From NCBI GenBank assembly GCA_012295275.1, contig CM022669.1, forward strand, positions 18,130,091-18,191,090: a stretch of 61,000 nt of DNA, in the 5' to 3' direction. This DNA is from Chrysomallon squamiferum. Its lineage: Eukaryota; Mollusca; Gastropoda; Neomphalida; Peltospiridae. Positions 13,201-23,562 of the stretch are shown in pieces; positions within the stretch are counted from its first letter, which is position 1; the number at the start of each line of letters is the position of its first letter. The position numbers and the translations under genes were made by a program. Below the pieces are notes generated by a model. That model ran no database searches and had not been told where the DNA came from. It saw only the letters and a list, made by a program, of their open reading frames with translations.

Positions 13201-16008
13201 GGACCTTCATATAACTATATTCTTGTTGACTATTCACTGCAGCAAGTGAAGAATTTATTTTTTGTTTTTGGTTTCAAGATTAAAATTTGTTTACTATATT
13301 TCATGTTTTGTTGTTGTTGTTGTTTTGAATTTTATCAGTTGAATATTTATGTATCCTAAATGAACCTTTTTACTTAATTATTTCACAACTAACATTAATT
13401 AATTGCATTTGGTTGGTACATGTACTTCACATTATTGACATCCACAATAAAATGTGTTCCTCTCATTATACATGCAAATGATATGGAAATAACAGAAGGA
13501 GGATAATTTAAATATATGGATTAGATTTTAAAATGACATAACCTATTCTAATTTTTTTTTTATAGTTAATAGCTGTAGACAGGTGGTGTTTTGAAGTACT
13601 GACGTCAATAATAATTCAGACTATTTTTTACTCCAGTCTAGACTAGTGATGAGGTAGAATTACTTGTGTTTTGGAAAGCAATGATGATGCGACTCATTGC
13701 TTAGGCAGGTATTCTACAACACAGTGTTTGCTTGCTCAGTTAAAAACATGACAACACTCATAACACTGCTTAGAAAAAAAGGTATTTATTTCTTTTAATA
13801 TCTGCATTGTCACATAAAACTTTCACTTTTTCTGTAATATCAATAACTGAAGCATTCAACTATTTTGTTATGGCCATGAAAATAATTGTATGTAGTATAC
13901 TGAATTAATATCTGAATACTTATCATTTTTAAAAATTTACATGATTAGGTATTAAATCCATTACGACATCACAAAGACTGACAACAAAATACTTGTCTGG
14001 TGAATACTATTACATGAAATCTAAAATACAATGGTTTGTAATTTACTTTTTTATCCTTTTCTGTTTTTTTTTTATTTCAATGAACTATACCTGAACTTAC
14101 ATGTTATCTTTACTTAGCTTTATAAAATTTTTCTTTTTTTTCTTTTTTGTCATTAAAGAATACTTAACTAAATTCAATTTTTGTTTAAAACTTGTTTCAA
14201 AAAGTATTATCCAAAATAATATATTTTTTTTAATTCCCCAAAGCTAAAGGCAAAAAAAAAAGAAGAAAAAATTGCCGTAAAATTGTGAAAATAAACTGAT
14301 AATGTAAACCATAATAATATTTCCCCCAGGGAAATTAGCTGCACAGGAATACATATTACAAGTTAGAATTCCATGACTTTCCACATACAAAGTCAAGAAC
14401 ATAAAATCTTTGGATCGTGTGATGAAAATATTAAAATCTGGATAACAAAAGTGCAAAACTTCGTTTGAAACACAACCTAATAGAAAAAAAAGATTGTCAC
14501 AGCACTGTAGTAATGATGGAATAACTTTTTAAAGAAAATGAACACAGATTTACTTAAAAGATTTAAGTATACACTGAGGTTTCTAGTATCACTAATAGGA
14601 TTATACATAAAGAAATCAAAAAAACAAATAAAGTGAATGACAACTCTTGCATAGTTTAAGAAACTGAAAACAAGTTATATTATGCATTTAACAAGACCAA
14701 TATCACACCATCAGACAGTATACACTGATTTAAAAAAAAATTTAAAACTATTCCTAATCACTGAACATTCATGTCAGAAATGAAAAATACTGACTTGGTA
14801 TACAATAACAAACAATTAATTAAAAAAAAAAACTTAAAAACTAAACCTCCACCATAGAAATAACTGACTACAAAAAAATTAAAATAAAAACAACAAATGG
14901 AGGTAGAAAACGTTTAACATTTAGTAAGACCATATGTAAATGTGTTCTAAATTTCTTTATTGTGAATGAAGTATACATTTCATCAATTCCTGCATTTTTC
15001 TCTCAAGAATATATTTTATATAACAGAGAAAACAGTACTTGTAAAGATTTTAAAATTTTAATTGTAAATATTTCAACAAAAAAAGCTTCTAGCAACAATA
15101 TAAGACATCACTGATGTCAAGTCACAAAGACTACTTTATAAAGAGTAAAAGATCAAAAATCAAAAATACAGTGAACTAGACTGATATTCCTTCCCCCCTA
15201 CCAATCCATTTTATCAAACAAATATTTTTTTATTCTTAAAATTTCTTATCACATGATTTGTGGAATCTTCATTTTTTTTTTTTTTTTTTTTAAGTGCATG
15301 AAAACAAAGCAACACATATTGGTTTTACATATTCATGAACATACTAAAGTTAGGAAGAAAAAAATAATCCATATACATTTTTTTAAAAATACATGTACAT
15401 TTCCTTGTTACTGTTTGTCACTGTGTATAAATATTTCCTTTGGGTATTATTTTAAGCACAAAATAAATATGGCTATATTTCTTGTATAGAAAATATTAAT
15501 TATGTATTTTTAAAAGTGACAGTAATTTCGTCCATGAACTTATAATCAATAAATGGCCACAAAACACATTTCATTCTTTCCATATAACTGAGATGAATAT
15601 TGTACAGTTTCAATGTATTTTAACTATATTCAGTAGTTATATTCAGTTCATTTGTTGGAATTATGAAAAGAAAATGAAACATCTTAAAGCTCGTTTTTTC
15701 AGTTTTTCATTTTTTTAATAAAATCTATTTATCATTACTGCTTTAAAAACCAGAAAACAAAAACAAAAGAAAAACATCATTGCGCAGAAACAAAAAAATT
15801 ACCATCTTCAAATACTTCACTATTAAAACAAAATCTTGTAAATAAAAATTTCCAAAATACCAGCAAAACACACTGTAATATAATCAGAGACAAAAATCAG
15901 ACTAAAATCATTCATTTTCCATTGTGCATAAATTTATTTTTTATTATAATCTTTTTAATTAACTGTTAAACGTGACCCTGATATCTGTTGCTGAATAGGA
16001 GGATTTAT
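13201..16008. other. Convergent gap: probable FBP 3' UTR plus intergenic DNA
   Basis: No coding signal on either strand. On the minus strand a long AT-rich 3' UTR of FBP could run left from 16008. TTTATT (minus-strand AATAAA) at 13785-13790 is one possible end, and several nearer copies exist. A consensus CRE octamer TGACGTCA lies at 13600-13607. Confidence 0.4.
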
Positions 16009-18507
16009 TTAGGTTTCTTTTGGATATTTCTTGTACAAGTCAAGGATATCCTGAACATCATCTTTTGATCCCATGAATATTGGACTTCTTTCGTGGATGT
16101 TTTTCGGTTCTATGTCCAAGATGCGTCGTTGTTTGTCGTCACAAGCCAGGCCTCCTGCTTGTTCCATGATGAAAGCCATTGGATTACACTCATACAGAAG
16201 TCTCAACTGAAAAAAAAAACAAAAAAACCATTTTGAATGAATGAAACCTTTTTAAATGACAGCTCAACAGATTCTTATTTTTGGAGTTTCATTTGTTAAT
16301 GTATTTAAACGAAAATAATAAAATATAAAATAAAATAAAACCTATAGTGATACTTTGTTCTTATTCATACATGAAGATGGATCTACTACAATAATTTTAT
16401 TTCAGGCAAAGCAGCAGACACCACATCATTTGATCATACATGGAGCACTGGTTAGAATGGGAAATAACTATGGCTGCATCACTGTGATCCTCAGAAGAAT
16501 ACATGATCAATCAGAATGCAATTTACATGGAACACATTTTAGTTTATTATGGAAAAGTGTGTAAATGGCCAGATCATAATACCATTACTGCAGGGGTAAG
16601 AATCTTTCCCTGTTGCCATTTATTAAACTAAATAGTAATGTACACTTCTAAATCTCACTTTAAGTCCATTAACTAACCTTTCCTTTGGGTGCTTCTGATG
16701 TAGCAGGGTACATGAAGATTCCACCATACACTAGAGTTCTATGGACATCTGCTACCATGGACCCAATGTATCTTGCACCATATGGCTTTCCAGACTAAAT
16801 AAACAAATAAATATGATAAAATTAATATCATCCCATGCACATAAAACTAAGTTAAACTCTGCTGATGTCATTTAAATGATATTCAGTCAGTTTATTAAAG
16901 TGCAGACTAAATATTAGTGTACTTACAAATTAATGTTTTGTTTCTTGAGATTTTTTTTTATAAGTGTAATAAGGTATGACAGTAATATCTAAAGCAATAA
17001 AACGTGCAATAAAAAAAAAAAAAAAAAAAAAACCTTGATTATCCTCAATATATTAGATTTTTCTGTTTTCATGTATCTTGATAAAAAAAAAAAAGGAAAA
17101 ACCTCTGCATTATCCCAGCCTTTGAGGATATTCAAAAACTTGTTATTTATTGTCATGTATAATTTTTTTTTTAAAAAGGTATAAAGAAAACCAACAAATA
17201 GAAGTATATAAATATTTTCTTTTGCCCACAAAACTAATATCAGTTTTTTATGATGATCAGTTCATGCACCTCCATGACTCAGAATAGTTTAATAATTTTT
17301 GTTATGAAATTTCAAATTTCCATTCTTAATAAATTTTATGAATGATTTTTGTTACCAACAACATATTCTAATTGTTAAATGTGCTGGGGAGTTGTTAAAC
17401 ACACATTTATCTTATCTAACACCCTAGACTTGCCTCAGGGAACTTTTTGCTGTGGACAAATTCAGTGACAGCCTTGTCCCAGAATTTCTGGTAACCCTCG
17501 TTGATGGAATATATCTTTCCTCGTGGTTTGCATTTTATGTTTTTCTCTGTCAGTAAGAACTCACCAATGGCCTGGAAAAAGAATTAAAAAAAAAAATTAA
17601 TGATCATTTTGAAGTAAAAATTTAGTATAAGTAATTTCAAATAAATGTTTTCAAAATAAAACTTAAAGGATAAAAATGATAGAAAATTGGAAATGGTTTG
17701 TTAATGAATCAGTTGGTTTGTCTGTTGAGCTTGTCCAACCATCCATCCATCCATCCATTCTGTCTGTATCAAGCATTTTTGGCTCACTGATGGTTCTTCC
17801 ATTCATGAACATTAACCAGAGAAACCTGTAGAAAACAATGCACACTCACTGGATCGTACATAAACGAGTTGACACCATTTCCTGTAGACAAAACAACCAT
17901 GGTGGCGCTGCCATACAGTGCGTATCCAGCGGCAACCAGCTTGTTACCTGCTTGTAATGCATCACTGGGTTCAAGTGGAGTTGAGGTGGTCTGAAAAATA
18001 AAAATTAATAATTATTTTAAAAATATATATATGATTATTAAAGTTTTCATAAGCTAACTAGAAAATGTAATGACTTAGTGAATTTAAGACATTTTAAAAA
18101 ATGGGTTAACAGAAAAAACTACTAATATTTTATTGCATACTAACAATAATATTGAAAATATATTTCACATGTAAAATTATATACAATATGTATATAAATC
18201 TGTACACACACACACACACACACATGCACTAACATGGGCATGCAGAAAGAACATATTTAAACAAATAAAAAAATTAAAAATATTAATATAATAATAACAA
18301 TAATGAGTAACACAGATACAGATGATATTTATCAAAGTAAATTTATATCTTACCTTTCTCCAAATTCCAAATATTGAACCAATAGACACAAGACAGTCAA
18401 TGTTGGATGACCCATCCAAAGGATCAAAGCACACAATATACTTTCCCTGTGGAAAAAATGGAAAATAAAAAAAATGATATAATAAAAATAAAAGCAATAA
18501 AAATTAA

Positions 18508-18557
<50 letters not shown>

Positions 18558-19050
18558 TAACAATAAAATCAAAAGACTAAACCAAAACAGTTAAGATGAT
18601 GGAATGTATTTGTTCACTTTGTTGTCATTCTTTTTAACTGTCAACTTCACTGCAGGTATTGAATCTGGTCAATAGAATATTCTTCTTTTTCATGTCAACA
18701 ATACATCCTCCTTTTTTGTGTACCGATGATTCATACACACAAACAGTTCATGACCCGTAAATTGTTTTGTTCAGTATAAAGTTGATTTTGTGCTCAATGA
18801 CTTGCAATATTTTTCACATTGTTAAACTCATATTAGTATTTCTGATCCTCTGGGAATATCCAGTCAAAGTCCTCTACACCTAATTGTGTGCTGCAACTCA
18901 ACACACTTTGCACCTAAACTACAGAAACATGAATGTTTTTTTTTGTTTTATATTACACTTTCAAAACAAAACAAAAAAGATTATTAAAAAGTACACTTTT
19001 ATGTATCTTTATCTGTATATATCTGTATCTATATATATCTATATATATAT

Positions 19051-19110
<60 letters not shown>

Positions 19111-19124
19111 GTTATATCTATATC

Positions 19125-19173
<49 letters not shown>

Positions 19174-21317
19174 ATATATATATAATGAAAAAAATGTATT
19201 CTCTTGGTTTCCATGCTTTTACCAAAATGCATAAAGAACAGTTATTAATAATGAAAATGATTAAATAAATAATTGTAAATAAACTATAAACAAATAAAAT
19301 TTACTTCAGAAAGTTATAAAAGTATCTAAAACACAAATAAGTAAATAAATTAAAAAATCAGAAACATAACAAATTTTACCTGTTTGTCTGTTTCGACTTC
19401 AATGACAGTTTCATTTTCCTCAGATACCATTAGACATGTGGTGTAGGATGATTTCAGCATGTTAATGAACAAGTCATTAGAGAGAACATCGAGTTTCTTA
19501 ACCTGGTCTCCCGTCACATTCACAGACCCCGCTATACCATAACTGTAAAATAAATAAAAAATTGATAAAATGAAATATATAAGTAAAATAAAATGAAATA
19601 AAATGAAATAAAATAAAATAAATTTCGATAAAATAGAATTAAATAAACAAATAAAATAAAATGAAATAAAATAAAATAAAATATATTTTACAATAAAATA
19701 TATAAAATAAAATAAAATAAAATAAAATAAAATAAACATTTAAAAAATAAAATAAAATAAAATAAAATAAAATAAATGATAAAACAGAAAATAATAAAAT
19801 TTTAAATAAAATAAAATAAAATTTAGAAAAATAAAATAAAATAAAATAAATCAAAAAAACAGATAAAAGAAAACTAAAATTGCCTAAATAAAATAAAATA
19901 AATAATATTTAAAAATAATAATTTTAAGACAGTTTGAATGAAAAGTTATGAAACATTGTATTTTACTATACATAAAAAACTACAGCTATCAATGTTTTGG
20001 GTTTTTTTTTTTTCATTGACATTCTCTAACAAAATCAAAAAAAAAAAAAAAAATCCAAAAGAACTATGTTAATAGCATAACAATTAAAATCAGCTGTTTT
20101 ATACTTAATTATCAAAATCAATGGGGTTGTTTTAAAAAAAATTAACATACATCCTTTAAAACAAAATTCAACAAAAAACAACAACAAAAAGAAGATTAAT
20201 TAGCATAATTAAAATCACAGGATGCTTAATTATCAAAATTATCAAAACACTGCATGGATTACTCTTGCAGAACAGTTGCAAAGTTTATTTCATATTCAAA
20301 CTGTGGAGCACTGGTTGGAATAAGATATATTATAACTGTACTGAGCCTGTTTCATAATGTTACTGCTTCACCAGGACTTTTATTTCACATCAGATTAATG
20401 TTAAGCTAACAGTGTTGAAGTGGAAAAATACAATTCCTGATAAAAGATTCTGCGGTTAGGTTTGCTGAGTAAGCAAGATATAATCTTCCTGCCTAATCAC
20501 CCCCCATACACACACACCCATCACCATCTGTTTATGGATGAAAGAATACTGTTTTATAATATATATTAGGAAAAGATGGAACCTTTTATCAACAGAATCA
20601 CTGTAAAGTTACTGATTTATCAAAGTCCTATCTGTGTTTTTCTGTCTATGGGAAGGTCAATGAGTGCAAAACTTGCTGCTAATCAAAAAACGAGAAGCCT
20701 TACACATGACTACACAGTAAATAGTATTACTGTTGTATACTTTGTTAGATTGGGATTTTGTTGATGAGAGATATTGTATTTTACATTTGAACAAATTAAA
20801 TAGTGCTTGTGAGTAATTCTTGAATGCTTATTGGTTTTTAACTTCTGGTGGGGTTTCTGATGTTACCTATTAAAAAACACATCCAGTGGTGACCCTCAAA
20901 TAACAAATTAAATGAACTTTCGACCGCTCCCCCTGCATCACAGAGCGTTTGCCCGTCCTTGGTTTGGATAAGTGTTTTGTAAACAAATGGTTAAAGGTTA
21001 TTTTTCACGTTTCATGCCAGTGACCTCTGTCTGACCTAAATAGCTACAACGATAACAGATTATATTGCAGACTACATATCTAACGTTCAGAAGTAAACAG
21101 CCTGGTTATCAAACAAGCATTTGATAAAAATGACAATTCAAAATAAAACGTACAGACTGTGAATACCCGCTTTTCTGACAGCTGATGATATAGCCTTGAT
21201 TGCGGTCAAAATCGAGTTGAGCAGCTGCGTAAGGTCGCCAGTCGCCTTCGGGAAGCGCCTCTGCTCTCCCAGCACAAACCGCGTCAGTGTCTGACAGTCA
21301 GTATCAACGCTCGCCAT
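16009..21317 (-). CDS. FBP1: Fructose-1,6-bisphosphatase, complete, 7 exons
   Basis: Hydrolyses fructose 1,6-bisphosphate to fructose 6-phosphate in gluconeogenesis; cytosolic tetramer. Exons in coding order: 21154-21317, 19380-19542, 18354-18446, 17850-17990, 17434-17571, 16678-16794, 16009-16206. They join in frame to 337 aa, the family's usual length. Start MASVDTD, stop TAA at 16009. Visible family blocks: [17 protein letters not shown] (AMP-site helix), [25 protein letters not shown], metal/phosphate motif FDPLDGSSN (about 116-124), [46 protein letters not shown] with the metal-ligand Glu at about 278. The usual AMP-site Glu after TG is Asp here. The intron after KKFPE has a GC donor (GAG|GCAAGT). 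Head to head with the F-box gene at 23563; a CACGTG palindrome lies about 95 bp upstream of the start. The animal isozyme (FBP1 or FBP2) cannot be told; a single invertebrate orthologue is likely. Confidence 0.97.
16420..16545. mobile_element. Decayed tRNA-derived dispersed repeat (mollusc SINE-like) in FBP intron 6
   Basis: A block centred on GGAGCACTGGTTAGAATGGG, preceded by TTTGATCATAC and followed by AATAACTATGG...GTGATCC...GATCAATCAGAATGCAATTTAC. It lines up in order with a dispersed element I recall from gastropod genomes, but with many substitutions, mostly CpG losses. Recalled from memory, not searched. Confidence 0.5.
18507..18553. repeat. (AAT)n microsatellite, FBP intron 2
   Basis: A pure AAT run just upstream (on the minus strand) of the FDPLDGSSN exon. 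Confidence 0.95.
19053..19172. repeat. Compound (TC)n-(TATC)n microsatellite, FBP intron 2
   Basis: About 29 TC units followed by a TATC tetranucleotide array. Confidence 0.96.
19575..19912. repeat. (AAAAT)n pentanucleotide array, FBP intron 1
   Basis: Imperfect AAAAT/AAATA units over about 340 bp, beginning about 30 bp from the acceptor of FBP exon 2. On the minus strand it is T-rich and so extends the polypyrimidine character upstream of that acceptor. Confidence 0.92.
20300..20330. mobile_element. Second short fragment sharing the GGAGCACTGG core
   Basis: TGGAGCACTGGTTGGAATAA repeats the core of the 16420 element with two mismatches in 20 bases. The flanks do not clearly align, so only a small remnant is supported. 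It lies in FBP intron 1. Confidence 0.35.
20977..20987. promoter_or_regulatory. Forkhead (FOXO/FOXA) motif in FBP intron 1
   Basis: TTGTAAACAAA contains a perfect GTAAACA core, about 170 bp inside intron 1 from the FBP donor. The region is locally CpG-rich, unlike the rest of the intron. FOXO control of gluconeogenic genes is established in vertebrates; function here is inference. Confidence 0.4.
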
Positions 21318-21411
21318 TTTGCAAATCCAGAAAACGCAGACGACGTTACACACACAACAGCGCTCAAGAACAAACGTGTACACACTATCGGGCACTGCAC
21401 GGTTTACGGAC

Positions 21412-21425
21412 AAGTCACGTGACTT
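21412..21425. promoter_or_regulatory. 14-bp palindromic E-box at the FBP promoter
   Basis: AAGTCACGTGACTT is a perfect palindrome containing GTCACGTGAC, the optimal site of bHLH-Zip factors (USF, MiT/TFE CLEAR element, ChREBP/Mlx half-site). It is about 95 bp upstream of the FBP start codon. Confidence 0.6.
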
Positions 21426-23528
21426 CGTCGAAAGGGGTCAAAACGCCACGCCTTCCCCGTTTCCACTGCCCCAGAAAAAAAAGACGACGACATGTCAAAC
21501 GTGACATTTTGGTGCCAAAGTCAGGACACGACCCCACAAGAAGGAGGTGTAGTGAGAGTGTAATTAATACAAATATTGTACTGCTCTCAAATACATTTAT
21601 TTGGCAGGAGAAAAAAAAAAAAAAAAAAATGTTACAACTGCAGCAATATTAATAATCTTATATGGTTATACACGCATAAATCTACATGGATTTAACGTAT
21701 AGTATTTCATATGTGTGTGTGTTAGTGTATAAATTATAACTTTTTTTATTTTTTTATTCTTGTTGTTGATTGTTTTGTTTTGTTCTATTCATCATATGTA
21801 AATTCAGATATTAATATTTTAAAAGACAAAAGAAAAATAATGAACACATACATTAATTCAGGGTTTAAATATGATAAACGTCTGTCTGCCATTTATTATT
21901 ATTATTATTGTTGTTTTTGTTGTTGTTGTTGTTACTGCTGCTGTTGCTACTGTTGTTATTCCCATATCTTTTGTAGCTTTTTGGTAATATTATTATAATT
22001 TATATTACTATTACGTGCCTTTCTATCTATAATATTATTTTGAACGCGTCCCACCTAATGTAAACTCTATGGAAAATTCTATTCTTTTCTAGACACATCT
22101 TAATTAGGTCTGTTTGTCAACAATACGGAAAATCACGTTTCACAGAGCAAAGTACATTTTTCAGGGTTACAATGAGCGAACAATAAGGAAGTCTCCATAT
22201 ATTTCAATATTAACATTTCTGGGAACTATCCAGTTGATGTTTTTGTTGTTATTTATTTGTTTATTTAGTTTACGATGTGAAAAGGAAATCCAGATCGCAG
22301 TTTATAGGCTGTTCTTATCATTCAGCTGCAAGGGAGTTTTTAATGCGCCAGTTCATAAACAGGAACGCTAATACTAAAAGGGAAATGTAGACCAAAGACA
22401 GCAACGAATACGGCTGATCAAGTTAATGAAGCTTTCATTCCACTTCTCCGCAACATTTCCACCAGTATTGTTGTTACAATTAAATTCTTTCACGCTCAGA
22501 ACGTTCATATTACTTTTAACATTTTCATTGTCGCAAAATGGTGTTTTTGTTAAACAAAACATTTGTTAAAATTCTCAAGGTGTCTGACGGATTGTAGACC
22601 TTTTCCAAATAACAATGAGATAAACACACGCACTGTCTACATGATAAACATACATAGGCAATATCTTTGAATATGTATTTATAGAAAGAACTTATCCTTA
22701 TCCCAGTCCCAATATTTGTCTATATGCGTAAACACAACTTTGTAAAAATGTTTAGAGCATTTGTCCATAACCGTAGAAGATATAATTGTATTCTACAAGA
22801 AAATATATCAGATGGAAAAGTAATATTTAAATCGAAACCCTTATAGGAAATTTAATTTTATACTCTTCGCACATTCGACGAAGTTTGAACAGTTTTCTTG
22901 TTCAACATTATTTCCAAAGTCACTTTGCTTGTTCAGACTTAATGAAATGATTTTACCAAATAATAATAAACGTTATTTCTTTAAATTTCAACGTATTTCA
23001 AACTTTTGATTGCTGTTATACAGGACTGACATAAAATTCGTTCAGAAAAAAGTTTATTAAAAAAAATAAAAAGAAGAAAAAATTTTTAAAAAATTGAAAA
23101 GAAAGAAAAATTAAAAGAAAATAAGAGCATTTTTTATTTATTTGTTTTTGTTAATTTTAATTTAACAGTTACTGATGCATCATTAAATATGTCTTAGGCG
23201 TCTTTCGTTAACATTTCTATAAAACAGTTTCTAAAATGATGTTTTGACAAAACGGATTCGAGAAATCGTCAGAATAACGTTGGTCGCTCGATCGGAGTTC
23301 AGTCATGCATGTTCAGGGTGATTTAAACTATATCATTTCTTAAAGTTTCTAAAATCTGTTCGGACCCTGTTTACTTGTTCAAATTTAGTATTATATCAAA
23401 TATTTAAAGGTGTTAGTTTTTTGTGGGTTTTTTTGTTTGTTTTTTTGTTTCGTAAATATGAAGGTAGAATTTTGCTGTACACTAAATTAAGTAAATAGAC
23501 CTTGAGAAGGACCCCCTACATCAGTGAA

Positions 23529-23538
23529 GTCACATGAC
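23529..23538. promoter_or_regulatory. M-box/E-box GTCACATGAC before FBXO33
   Basis: GTCACATGAC sits 25 bp before the FBXO33 start codon, probably in the 5' UTR or core promoter. It is one base away from the GTCACGTGAC core at the FBP promoter. Confidence 0.4.
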
Positions 23539-23562
23539 ATAAAACGTCAGATATGTTAGAAA

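Larger units (their letters stand above)
21318..23562. promoter_or_regulatory. Head-to-head intergenic region between FBP and FBXO33
   Basis: No coding exon is recognisable. CpG dinucleotides are retained over 20.9-23.6 kb, as in an unmethylated promoter zone. It contains a TTATTATTG/TTGTTGTTG stretch (about 21895-21960) and a GTTAAACAAAACA piece near 22549 that resembles the 3' tail of the gastropod repeat family noted at 16420. Confidence 0.55.

Noticed and set aside
16355-16564. 69-codon plus-strand frame inside FBP intron 6
   Set aside because: It overlaps the decayed SINE-like repeat, has no splice context and no protein resemblance.
19350-19854. Phe/Ile/Leu-rich 'membrane-like' minus-strand frames
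   Set aside because: The non-exonic parts are translations of the (AAAAT)n array next to FBP exon 2.
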